49,958 nucleotides of DNA from Akkermansiaceae bacterium (GTDB taxonomy: Bacteria > Verrucomicrobiota > Verrucomicrobiia > Verrucomicrobiales > Akkermansiaceae). Every line of letters begins with the position of its first letter. The stretch's first letter is position 1. The position numbers and the translations under genes are program-made. The stretch is taken from contig CAISTY010000061.1 of the NCBI GenBank assembly GCA_903888515.1, positions 1 to 49,958 on the forward strand, written 5' to 3'. Below the pieces are notes generated by a model that had not been told where the DNA came from, did not search any database, and saw only the letters and a program-made list of their open reading frames with translations. This document shows, piece after piece, positions 1 to 8,161 of this stretch.

Positions 1-29
1 CTACCACATCCATCTATTCCAACTTTAAA

Positions 30-61
30 TTTGAACCGCCAAGACGCCAAGTGCGCCAAGC
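30..61 (+). repeat. Dispersed repeat, copy 1 (AACCGCCAAGNCGCCAAG type)
   Basis: The 32 bases here match those at 12060-12091 except for a few positions. Both begin TTTGAACCGCCAAG and continue with repeated CGCCAAG words. Both copies lie between genes. The function is unknown. Confidence 0.7.
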
Positions 62-112
62 AAAGAATGAATCCGGTTCTTTTTAACCCATGATTCTCTG
101 GACTTCTCTTCC

Positions 113-187
113 TTCGCGTCCTTCGCGGTTAAAAAATCTTCACTTCTGCGGGCAAGTCGGCGCGGCGGGCCGCCACGCCCTACCACC
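113..187 (+). repeat. 75-bp direct repeat, unit 1
   Basis: This unit starts TTCGCGTCCTTCGCGG, has an A-rich centre and ends CACGCCCTACCACC. Unit 2 at 198-272 is the same length and differs at only a few positions. The two are separated by 10 bp. Confidence 0.85.
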
Positions 188-197
188 TTCGCGTTCT

Positions 198-272
198 TTC
201 GCGTCCTTCGCGGTTAAAAAATCTTCTCTTCTACGGGCAAGTCGGCGCGGCGGGTCGCCACGCCCTACCACC
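198..272 (+). repeat. 75-bp direct repeat, unit 2
   Basis: Second copy of the unit at 113-187, with a handful of substitutions, for example ACTTCTGCG changed to TCTTCTACG. Confidence 0.85.
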
Positions 273-294
273 TCCCGCCGACCTCTTCCTCTTG

Positions 295-381
295 TCTGGT
301 CTCTGGACTCTGGTCTCTGGTCTCTGGTCTCTGGACTCTGGCCTCTGGTCTCTGGTCTCTGGACTCTGGTCTCTGGACTCT
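295..381 (+). repeat. 7-bp tandem array (TCTCTGG / ACTCTGG)
   Basis: About 87 bp consist of roughly twelve 7-bp units, alternating TCTCTGG and ACTCTGG with one CCTCTGG. It looks like a slippage-prone microsatellite. There are no spacers, so it is not a CRISPR array. Confidence 0.9.
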
Positions 382-582
382 CTCTTCTCTTCCTCCGCGT
401 CTCCTGTAGCGCGGCGGGGGCCGGTGCGGAATGGCTGATTTGCATAAAATGGGTTGCCCAACGAAGGGTGATCGGGTGCAATCCCACGGCGGCCGGGTTT
501 GCCCTGCCCATCGGTGGATCGCTTTCGTTTTCGGGCGGAGAGGTTCCTTGCACCACAGACAATCTAACGCACGACGCGCCTC

Positions 583-3246
583 ATGTTTCGCACGGTTCTG
601 GAAAAGATCCATCCGGCGGTCTTCCTCAAGGCCGCACAGACGGAACTTGCCAATGTTTCGGAGCAACAAAAGAAGCTCGTCGCGCTCTGCGCGCTGACTG
701 CCGAGGAGGCCTTGAAGCGCATGGAGGTTACGGCGGCCGGACTGAACGAAGAACAGGTGGAAGCCGCCCGCGCTTTGCATGGCCTCAATGATCTGGGTGC
801 CAAAAAACGCGTCGGGCTGTTAGTTGAACTTGCCGAGCGCTGCCGCAATCCGCTGGTCATCCAATTGCTGGTGATCTGTCTGGTTGCCTTCGTGATGGGT
901 GATCTGCGCTCGGCGGTGGTGGTCGGGGGCATGATTGTGCTCAGCGTGGTGCTCGCTTATGTGCAGGAGCACCGGTCGAGCAAGGCGGTGGATCGCCTGC
1001 GCGCCATGGTCAGCGCGAATTGTCTCGTCCTGCGCGAGGGCCATGAGATGGAATTGCCGATCTCGGCCGTGGTGCCGGGCGATATCGTGGTGCTGCAGGC
1101 CGGGTCGCTCATCCCGGCGGACCTGCGCCTGATCAGTGCCAAGGATTTCTTCGTGAGCCAATCCTCGCTCACCGGCGAGTCAATGCCGGTGGAAAAACAC
1201 GCCGACCTGACGGATGTGGCGGGACGCGGGATCATCGAATTGCAGAACGCGTGTTTCCAGGGCAGCAACGTCCTGAGTGGCACCGCGCGGGGCGTGGTGG
1301 TCAACACCGGGCACATGACCCAGTTCGGTTCGATCTCGGAAAAACTTTCCGGCGCGCAGGTTCAGACGAGTTTTGACAAGGGTATCTCCGGATTCACCTG
1401 GCTGATGATCCGCTTCATGGTGGTGATGACCTCGGTGGTGTTTTTGATCGTTGGGTTCAACTCACATAACTGGGGTGAGGCGCTGCTCTTCGCGCTCTCC
1501 GTGGCCGTGGGCCTGACCCCGGAAATGCTGCCGATGATCGTCACGGTGAATCTAGCCAAAGGGGCCATCGCGATGTCACACAAGAAGGTCATCGTCAAGC
1601 GGCTCGGCGCGATCCAGAACTTCGGCGCGATTGACATCCTCTGCACCGACAAAACCGGCACCCTGACCCAGGACCGGGTCATCCTGGAGGAATATGTGGA
1701 CGTCACCAACCGCAACAGTGACGACGTGCTGCGTTACGCCTACATGAACAGTTATTACCAGACAGGTTTGCATAACCTGCTGGACCGCTCCATCCTGCAG
1801 CACACCGAGCTGGAGGTGGAGCGCGGCTGCCGCAAGGTGGATGAAATCCCCTTTGACTTCCAACGCAAGCGCATGTCCGTGGTGGTCGATTATGAGGAGG
1901 ATCATGTGCTGATCTGCAAGGGGGCGGTGGAGGATATCTTCAATGTCTGCACCCATTACCAAATCGACGATGAAATCCATATCATCATCGACCTGATCAA
2001 GAATGACCTGTTGGAGGAATACGAGGCGCTGAGCAACGACGGCTACCGCGTGCTGGCCATCGCCTACCGCGAGTTTCCGCGAACCAAGCAGGTGTTTTCG
2101 GTGGCGGATGAGAGCGATCTCATCCTGCTCGGCTACCTCGCCTTTCTGGACCCCCCCAAGGACTCGGCAGCCAAGGCCATCACCCTGCTCAGGGAAGCCG
2201 GCGTGTCCACCAAAATCCTCACCGGCGACAGCGCCTTGGTCACGCGCAAGATCTGTCATGACGTGGGACTCAACGCGGACAGGGTCATCATCGGCGACCA
2301 ACTTCTGGGACTCAGCGAGGATCAACTCGGCGAACTGGCCGAAAAACACCATGTGTTCGCGCGCTTGTCGCCGAGCCAGAAGGAATCGATCATCATCGCG
2401 CTGCAAAAACGCGGGCATGTCATCGGTTATATGGGAGACGGCATCAACGACGCGCCGTCGATGCGCGTGGCGGATGTGGGGATCTCGGTGGATACCGCGG
2501 TGGATGTGGCCAAGGAGTCTGCGGATGTTATTCTGCTAGAAAAAAGCCTGGTGGTGCTGGAGGAGGGGATCATCGAGGGGCGCAAGGTGTTTGGCAATAT
2601 CATCAAATACGTGCGCATGAGCGCCAGTTCGAACTTCGGCAACATGTTCAGCGTGGTGGGCGGCAGTTGGTTCCTGCCATTCCTCCCCATGGCCCCGATC
2701 CAGGTGCTGCTCAACAACCTGCTCTATGACGTGTCACAGGTCGGCATCCCGTCCGACAAGGTGGACGAAGAATATCTCACCACGCCGCGCAAATGGAACA
2801 TCGCCAACATCCGGCGCTTCATGATGATCATCGGACCAATGAGTTCGCTATTCGATTACGCGACGTTCTTCCTGATGCTGTATGTTTTCAATTGCAGCCT
2901 GTTCAGCGCCGCGGGCACCAGTGCCGCGGACAAGACTTATTATGAAAGCCTGTTCCACACCGGATGGTTCGTGCAGTCTATCCTCACCCAGACTTTGATC
3001 GTACATATCATCCGGACGCGGAAAATCCCGTTTTTCCAGAGCATCGCGAGTCCGTTTCTGCTAGGCACCACCCTGGCGGTGATGGCGGCCGGGGCGTTCC
3101 TGCCGTATTCCCCGTTCGCGGCCTATTTGGGTTTCGTGCCGCTGCCCGCAAGTTATTGGTATTGGATCGGCGGCTTCCTGCTTGGTTATGCCTTCATCAC
3201 CCACCATGTGAAGGTTTGGTTCCACAAAAAATACGGAATAGATTGA
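583..3246 (+). CDS. mgtA: Magnesium-translocating P-type ATPase (MgtA-like)
   Basis: An 887-residue inner-membrane pump expected to import Mg2+ using ATP, close to the usual MgtA/MgtB length of about 900. The P-type motifs are all present: actuator SLTGES, phosphorylation motif DKTGTLTQD with the phosphorylated Asp at residue 356, TGDS in the nucleotide/phosphorylation region, and MGDGINDAP in the hinge. Hydrophobic helices flank these (about residues 85-125, 270-330 and 680-880), matching the type IIIB layout. The family-typical N-terminal cytosolic segment is present, so the ATG at 583 is accepted although no strong ribosome site precedes it. The stop is one base from the start of the EIIA-like gene, so the two are almost certainly co-transcribed and translationally coupled. 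Confidence 0.93.
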   Translation: MFRTVLEKIHPAVFLKAAQTELANVSEQQKKLVALCALTAEEALKRMEVTAAGLNEEQVEAARALHGLNDLGAKKRVGLLVELAERCRNPLVIQLLVICLVAFVMGDLRSAVVVGGMIVLSVVLAYVQEHRSSKAVDRLRAMVSANCLVLREGHEMELPISAVVPGDIVVLQAGSLIPADLRLISAKDFFVSQSSLTGESMPVEKHADLTDVAGRGIIELQNACFQGSNVLSGTARGVVVNTGHMTQFGSISEKLSGAQVQTSFDKGISGFTWLMIRFMVVMTSVVFLIVGFNSHNWGEALLFALSVAVGLTPEMLPMIVTVNLAKGAIAMSHKKVIVKRLGAIQNFGAIDILCTDKTGTLTQDRVILEEYVDVTNRNSDDVLRYAYMNSYYQTGLHNLLDRSILQHTELEVERGCRKVDEIPFDFQRKRMSVVVDYEEDHVLICKGAVEDIFNVCTHYQIDDEIHIIIDLIKNDLLEEYEALSNDGYRVLAIAYREFPRTKQVFSVADESDLILLGYLAFLDPPKDSAAKAITLLREAGVSTKILTGDSALVTRKICHDVGLNADRVIIGDQLLGLSEDQLGELAEKHHVFARLSPSQKESIIIALQKRGHVIGYMGDGINDAPSMRVADVGISVDTAVDVAKESADVILLEKSLVVLEEGIIEGRKVFGNIIKYVRMSASSNFGNMFSVVGGSWFLPFLPMAPIQVLLNNLLYDVSQVGIPSDKVDEEYLTTPRKWNIANIRRFMMIIGPMSSLFDYATFFLMLYVFNCSLFSAAGTSAADKTYYESLFHTGWFVQSILTQTLIVHIIRTRKIPFFQSIASPFLLGTTLAVMAAGAFLPYSPFAAYLGFVPLPASYWYWIGGFLLGYAFITHHVKVWFHKKYGID

Positions 3247-3247
3247 C

Positions 3248-4045
3248 ATGAAAAGCCTGCTCACCGCGCTCCAGGAAGGCCGCTTGATCGAGTTGCCAGA
3301 CAACCACAAGGAAAAATCGCTGGAATATCTGGCGACCCTCATCGAGGCGATTCCCGATATCGGGGGGGAACGCGGCATCACGGAAACCGTGCTCGAACGC
3401 GAGCGCCTGCATAACACCGGCATCGGCAAAGGCTGGGCATGCCCGCACGCGCGTTCGGATTGGGACGGCGAATTGTTATGTGCCGTTGGCTGGAGCCCGC
3501 AAGGCATCGACTACGGGTCGCCCGACGCCAATCCGGTGCATCTGGTGGTGATGTATTTCGTGCCGGACGGCCAGAAGAACTCCTATCTCAAGGAAATCTC
3601 GTCGCTGGCCAAGGCCATCCAGAGCATGCCATCCATGCAGTCACTGGCGTCGTTGGAGGATCTATCGGAAGTGCGCCACTGCCTGCTCGATGCGATCAAC
3701 TCGGCACTCGAATCGATGGCCCCGGACGCGCGGGCGAGGATGATCCAGTTAGAGGTGAAGCAGGCGGCGGTCGAGCACGGGCCCGCCGCGGTGCCGATTG
3801 AGATCGCTTCACAGTTGGTGCCGGTGATGATCGTATGGGTGCCCGGTCACAAGCCGTGGGTGCTCGGTCAGGACTTGGAAATCATGCGTCTGATCGACGG
3901 CGAGGAGCACATCACCACGGATCTGGAGACGCGCGGACGATCCGAGCACCGGGGCGTGCAGATCCTGTTGCGCTCGTATGCGAAGTATCAACCGGACCGT
4001 ACTGTCTATGATTGCCTGGTGGTGGGAAAGGCGAATGGCGCTTGA
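3248..4045 (+). CDS. PTS EIIA (type 2/Ntr)-like domain protein
   Basis: Residues 1-150 resemble a phosphotransferase-system EIIA domain of the fructose/nitrogen type. The phospho-acceptor motif is visible as GWACPHAR with His67, where the family usually has G-x-x-x-PHAR. Residues 160-265 form a second region, partly hydrophobic at VPVMIVWVPGH, that I do not recognise. The gene begins one base after the mgtA stop, so translation is coupled. EIIA-Ntr proteins elsewhere are regulators that control ion transporters, especially K+ systems, through protein contact, rather than sugar carriers. A regulatory role on the neighbouring Mg2+ pump is therefore an inference from context. No sugar permease (EIIB/EIIC) is nearby. 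Confidence 0.75.
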   Translation: MKSLLTALQEGRLIELPDNHKEKSLEYLATLIEAIPDIGGERGITETVLERERLHNTGIGKGWACPHARSDWDGELLCAVGWSPQGIDYGSPDANPVHLVVMYFVPDGQKNSYLKEISSLAKAIQSMPSMQSLASLEDLSEVRHCLLDAINSALESMAPDARARMIQLEVKQAAVEHGPAAVPIEIASQLVPVMIVWVPGHKPWVLGQDLEIMRLIDGEEHITTDLETRGRSEHRGVQILLRSYAKYQPDRTVYDCLVVGKANGA

Positions 4046-4067
4046 AATGACATTGCGGTCCGGATTT

Positions 4068-4955
4068 CTAGCGGACAAGATCCGCGAATGCTGATTCCAG
4101 TGTGGGGAAGCGGAAATTGAAACCATCGGCCTCCAGTGCGGCGGACCGGGCGTGCTGACCGGCGAGCAGTGCGCCGCCGAACTCCCCGAGCACGAGTTTC
4201 AGTGCGAATCGCGGCACGGGCAGGATTGCCGGGCGATGCAGCGCGGCGGCCAGTTTGCGGGTGAAATCGCGGTTGCGATCCGCAGCGGGAGCGGTGGCAT
4301 TGACGGCACCCCACAAGGATTCTGATAGAACTGCGTGCACGATGGCCGCGCGCAGATCATCGAGGTGGATCCACGGCATCCATTGGCGGCCTGAGCCGAG
4401 TCTGCCACCCAAACCCGCTTTGAAGAGCGTGACGAGTTTCCGGAAAGCTTCACCCTCGCGGCCCAAAACGAAGCCGATGCGCAGGCGCACGACCCTGACA
4501 CCGGGTGCTTCGGCCTCCATCGCGGCGGTCTCCCAATCGCGGCAAAGATCTGCCAGATAGCCGTGGCCTGGCGCGGACGCTTCGGTGAGCACTTGATCAC
4601 CGCGGTCGCCATAAATGCCCACGGCCGAGGCATTGACGAGGACCTTGGTCTGCGCTTCCGGTGGCCCGCGGCGGAGTGCCTCGACCACCCGTCGGGTCAG
4701 GTTCACGCGGCTTTCATGGAAAAGACGGCGATTTGCCGGAGTCCAGCGGCAGGCGATCGATTCGCCGGCCAGGTTGATGACCGCCTGGTGATCGGTGAAA
4801 TCGAGGGTTGCGGGTGTTTGCCAACGGTCGACGCCCGGCACGGAGCCGCCGCCCGAGCGGCTGACGCCGGTGCATGTCATGCCCATCCTCGCCAGCAGGG
4901 CGGGCAACCCGCGACCGATGAACCCGGTGACTCCGAGGATTGCGACCCGTGGCAT
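4068..4955 (-). CDS. TIGR01777-family NAD-dependent epimerase/dehydratase-like protein
   Basis: About 295 residues from the ATG at 4955; an ATG three codons upstream at 4964 is equally possible. The N-terminus has the Rossmann signature ILGVTGFIGRGLPALL, followed by the family's INLAGESIACRWT, VNASAVGIYG and WIHLDDL motifs. These place it in the extended short-chain dehydrogenase group typified by YfcH. The C-terminal DUF1731-like tail includes GEFGGALLAGQ and the closing leucine-rich helix. The substrate is unknown for this family. It is convergent with the EIIA-like gene and divergent from lptD, with about 106 bp between the two starts. Confidence 0.88.
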   Translation of the reverse strand: MPRVAILGVTGFIGRGLPALLARMGMTCTGVSRSGGGSVPGVDRWQTPATLDFTDHQAVINLAGESIACRWTPANRRLFHESRVNLTRRVVEALRRGPPEAQTKVLVNASAVGIYGDRGDQVLTEASAPGHGYLADLCRDWETAAMEAEAPGVRVVRLRIGFVLGREGEAFRKLVTLFKAGLGGRLGSGRQWMPWIHLDDLRAAIVHAVLSESLWGAVNATAPAADRNRDFTRKLAAALHRPAILPVPRFALKLVLGEFGGALLAGQHARSAALEADGFNFRFPTLESAFADLVR

Positions 4956-5061
4956 GCATTGCATGCGATCAAGATGCCCTAAAACCGCTGCTGGTAAAAG
5001 AGATTTCAAGTGTTGTCTTTCGGTCTTTACTTCGGGGGCTCTGGGATTTCTCATTCCGTCG

Positions 5062-7515
5062 ATGCTGAAATCCGTTGTATGCCTGATTGCGTCGCTGCTG
5101 CTCCTGCCGGCTGGCGCTCAGGACGCACAAGTACTGCCGGATACCAAACCCTCACCGCCCGTCGATACAATCACTCCGGTGCCTCCGCCGGCCATTCCTT
5201 TTGGCGAACCCGGCGCAATCGAAACGGCGATGCCGAAAGAACTCAAAATCAACAATCAGGGCGGCACCATCGAGGGCAACATCGAAACCGGCGTGCGTCT
5301 CGGCGGCCCGGTCAAAATCGAGGGCGATAACGGACTGGAAATTTTTTCAGACACCGCGGTGCTCGATTTGAAGGCTAAAACCGTCACTCTGGTGGGAAAC
5401 GTCAGTGCCTATCATGGGAATGTGCTGCAGCGCGGCGAGCGGGCGGTCTATCATTACGAACGGAAATTCCTCGATAGCAGCGGATTGCGGGTTTCGCTGG
5501 ATCCGATTTTGCTGGAAGCGGGCAAGTTCACCGTGGAACAACGCGGCGACAAACGGATCTATGTCGGGGAAGACGCCGGCATCACCACGCATGACGTGGC
5601 AGACCCCAACTACTGGATCCGCGCCAAGAAGACGACGATCTATCCTGAAGAAAAGATTGTTTTCCACAACATGAAGATCTTCGCCGGTCATACGCCGGTT
5701 TTCTGGTTGCCCTATCTGAGCCAGCCGCTGGACGGCAATCTCGGTTTTCATTTTCTGCCCGGTGCGCGTTCGTCCTGGGGAATCTATCTGCTCAACACCT
5801 ACGGCATCATGCTCGGCGGCGACACCGATCCCGTCAGTGGCGAAAAGAAGGACGCCTGGTTGTTGTCCCGCTGGCATTTCGACCTGCGCAGCACCCGCGG
5901 TGCCGCTGCCGGTGTGGATTTCATCGACACCCGACAGGAAAACAAAGAGGAAATCAGCGGGCTGGGCTTATACTATCTTTACGACCTCGCACCCGAGACC
6001 ACCCGTTCCGGAGTGCCGCGCGGACCGGTGGACCCAAACCGCTACAGCATCCATCTGCAGGAGCGGATCAAGCTGGATTTACCGGATGACGCGGACTGGA
6101 GATTGGATTTGAATCTCACTCTGCTGAGTGATCGCTATTATCTCGAGGATTTTGATATCGCGCGCTACCGGACCAATCCCGCGCCAGACAACACGCTCGG
6201 GCTGTTCCGGAGGGATGACGCATCGCTGCTGTCACTCTTCGCGAGATTCCGGCTCAATGATTTCTATCGGGCGGATACCCGCTCGCCGGAAGTTGCCTTT
6301 GATCAGGCGCGGGCTCCGTTTTTCGGCCTGCCGTTGCTGCACGAAGGCAATACGTCCCTGGGAATCATCGGTGAAAAAGCCGCCGATCCCACACTCAACG
6401 CTATTCTCAAACCGTTGATGGACCCCACTCTCACGGATGCTCAAGCCCAACTTTTGCTCAAACAACTCTCCGGTTATGAACGCCTGCTGGCAGAAGAAAT
6501 CCGCACGCTGCCCGCCGGCCCGCGACGGGACGCGCTGCGCGCCCAATTGATGGATGCGAGCTACGGGCGCTTCAACACCTATCAGGAATTTTCCATGCCG
6601 ATGATGCTCGGGGGATTCCTGAGTGTCACTCCGGCGGCAGGGTTTGGATATTCCCGCTATGTCGCGGTAGCGGGTCCTGAAGGCGATGCAGACCGGACAC
6701 AGCTTTACGCGGGTGTGGAGTCTGCGCTGAAATTCTCCAAAGACTACGGCCCCTATCAGAATTCGCGGTGGGGGCTCGACGGCCTGCTCCACGTGTTTCA
6801 ACCTTATGCCAATTGGTCGGTTCTATCAGCTAACAACCTGGAGCTTGGAGATCCCATGGTGGACCGGCTCACCCCGACCACACGGCCGCGGCCGTTGGAT
6901 CCGATTCGTTTCACGGCGACGGATGAAATGCAGAGTTGGAACGTGGTGCGCTTCGGAGCCCGCAACCGCCTGATCACGAAACGCGACGGTCAGAGTTTCG
7001 AGTGGCTCTACCTCAACTCCTACATGGATGCCTTCATCGAAGACCCGGAAGGCCGGCGGCAATTTTCCAATCTCTACAATGACATCCGCTGGCAGCCGCT
7101 GCCGTGGATGGGCGTCGATCTGGAAACCCAGTTCCCGATCGTCAGCGGCGGTTCGGGCTTCAACGAGTTCACCACCCGCCTGCGTTTCATGCCCACGGAC
7201 CGCTTCGAGTTTTCCCTTGGCTACCGGTGGTTGGACGGCCATCCGGAATTGACGAATTCCAACCGCTTTGACCTGCAATCCTACACCCGCTTGACGGAAA
7301 ACTGGGGGATTGGCATGCGCCATGTGATCGAACTCGATGACAGCACGATGGAATTCCAGCAATACACCATCCACCGGGACCTCGGCAACTGGGTGGCAGG
7401 CATGGGCGTCACCATGCGCGACAACCGCTTGAAAAATGAATACGGGGTGGTTTTCAGTCTCACCCTGAAGGATTTCCCATCCGTTTCCCTGCCTTTCAGT
7501 TTTGATGCTCCGTAG
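5062..7515 (+). CDS. lptD: LPS-assembly protein LptD-like (OstA-domain) outer-membrane protein
   Basis: 817 residues starting at the ATG that opens a signal peptide, MLKSVVCLIASLLLLPAGAQ. An upstream in-frame extension to 4795 would overlap the divergent epimerase and bury the signal, so I reject it. Residues about 55-150 form an OstA/LptA-like periplasmic domain with IEGNIETGVRLGGPVKIEG and later GNVSAYHGNVLQRGERA, both typical of LptD jellyroll strands. The rest alternates aromatic and polar residues as expected for a large beta-barrel and ends in a Phe-rich stretch. LptD places lipopolysaccharide in the outer leaflet of the outer membrane. The Cys residues of enterobacterial LptD are not obvious. 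No lptE is next to it. Confidence 0.85.
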   Translation: MLKSVVCLIASLLLLPAGAQDAQVLPDTKPSPPVDTITPVPPPAIPFGEPGAIETAMPKELKINNQGGTIEGNIETGVRLGGPVKIEGDNGLEIFSDTAVLDLKAKTVTLVGNVSAYHGNVLQRGERAVYHYERKFLDSSGLRVSLDPILLEAGKFTVEQRGDKRIYVGEDAGITTHDVADPNYWIRAKKTTIYPEEKIVFHNMKIFAGHTPVFWLPYLSQPLDGNLGFHFLPGARSSWGIYLLNTYGIMLGGDTDPVSGEKKDAWLLSRWHFDLRSTRGAAAGVDFIDTRQENKEEISGLGLYYLYDLAPETTRSGVPRGPVDPNRYSIHLQERIKLDLPDDADWRLDLNLTLLSDRYYLEDFDIARYRTNPAPDNTLGLFRRDDASLLSLFARFRLNDFYRADTRSPEVAFDQARAPFFGLPLLHEGNTSLGIIGEKAADPTLNAILKPLMDPTLTDAQAQLLLKQLSGYERLLAEEIRTLPAGPRRDALRAQLMDASYGRFNTYQEFSMPMMLGGFLSVTPAAGFGYSRYVAVAGPEGDADRTQLYAGVESALKFSKDYGPYQNSRWGLDGLLHVFQPYANWSVLSANNLELGDPMVDRLTPTTRPRPLDPIRFTATDEMQSWNVVRFGARNRLITKRDGQSFEWLYLNSYMDAFIEDPEGRRQFSNLYNDIRWQPLPWMGVDLETQFPIVSGGSGFNEFTTRLRFMPTDRFEFSLGYRWLDGHPELTNSNRFDLQSYTRLTENWGIGMRHVIELDDSTMEFQQYTIHRDLGNWVAGMGVTMRDNRLKNEYGVVFSLTLKDFPSVSLPFSFDAP

Positions 7516-7677
7516 GCACCAAGCATGACGCGCCACCCAAGGTGTGCGTGCCCCGCAACGAGGGCCGGCATTGCGACAATGCGTAGAGTCCTTGAAACCG
7601 AGAATGTGTTGTCGTTAGGTCAAATGCTTCGTCTTGCGATTTGGGTCTTGTTGTCTTGGGTCTGAAGCGCAGCCTCG

Positions 7678-8133
7678 CTAGGAGTCTTTTTTCGAAGGAG
7701 GGTTGACTCCGAGGATCTTCCACACTTCGTCCATCAGCCGCATGAGGATCCCGCCGGTAACCGCGCTCTCCTTGCGATTACCCTCCATTCTGATGTGGAT
7801 GGCTGGCACCTTGCCCAGCGGCGTGTCCGCATCGCCCGTTTTCACAGAGAGGCGCTCACCGATCTTCCGCGCACCTTCTTCGTCAGACGCGAGATGCCAC
7901 TTTTTCACTAGATCCACATCCCTGGAGACTTGGATGAGCAACTCCGGTTTGCTGAGTTTCTCCTTGAGTTCGTTGATGATTTGATCCCGTCTGACGTCTG
8001 ACAATTCCGGATTGATAGGCAGCGGCACCCAAACCGGATGCGGACGATGTTGTTTATAGGTGCGATAGGAGAACCCCCCGCCTCCCAACAATAGCATCAT
8101 GGCCACCACTCCTATCACGATCCAGCGTTGCAT
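7678..8133 (-). CDS. Small single-pass membrane protein, Wzz-like periplasmic segment
   Basis: 151 residues from the ATG at 8133. Residues 3-20 form one membrane helix with a glycine patch (IVIGVVAMMLLLGGGG). The rest is charged and likely periplasmic, with a stretch (SKPELLIQVSRDVDLVKKW, then EEGARKIGERLSVKTGD) that resembles the start of chain-length-determinant (Wzz/GNVR) domains of polysaccharide co-polymerases. It lacks the second membrane helix and kinase domain of complete members. It is divergent from the M16 peptidase gene, with only 28 bp between the two start codons. The Wzz comparison is by eye and tentative. Confidence 0.6.
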   Translation of the reverse strand: MQRWIVIGVVAMMLLLGGGGFSYRTYKQHRPHPVWVPLPINPELSDVRRDQIINELKEKLSKPELLIQVSRDVDLVKKWHLASDEEGARKIGERLSVKTGDADTPLGKVPAIHIRMEGNRKESAVTGGILMRLMDEVWKILGVNPPSKKDS

Positions 8134-8161
8134 AATCGGAGTTAATCCTTCATCCACCCCC

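Larger units (their letters stand above)
1..582. other. Repeat-rich intergenic region upstream of mgtA
   Basis: I see no credible gene here; the open frames are repeat-driven and overlap each other on both strands. The stretch holds one copy of a dispersed repeat (30-61), two copies of a 75-bp direct repeat (113-187 and 198-272) and a low-complexity array (295-381). The remaining roughly 200 bp before mgtA should carry its promoter and leader, but I could not recognise a known Mg2+-sensing leader. Confidence 0.7.

Noticed and set aside
295..381. Repeat array as CRISPR
   Set aside because: Units are 7 bp and contiguous, with no spacers or cas genes.
455..505. Cobalamin-riboswitch-like words (GGGTGCAATCCCACGGCGG) before mgtA
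   Set aside because: Only part of the core resembles the B12 box, and the CCGCCACTGT part and flanking stems are missing.
1576..2418. 280-codon open frame antisense to mgtA
   Set aside because: It lies fully within a well-supported P-type ATPase gene and has no recognisable domain; it is an effect of high G+C codon use.
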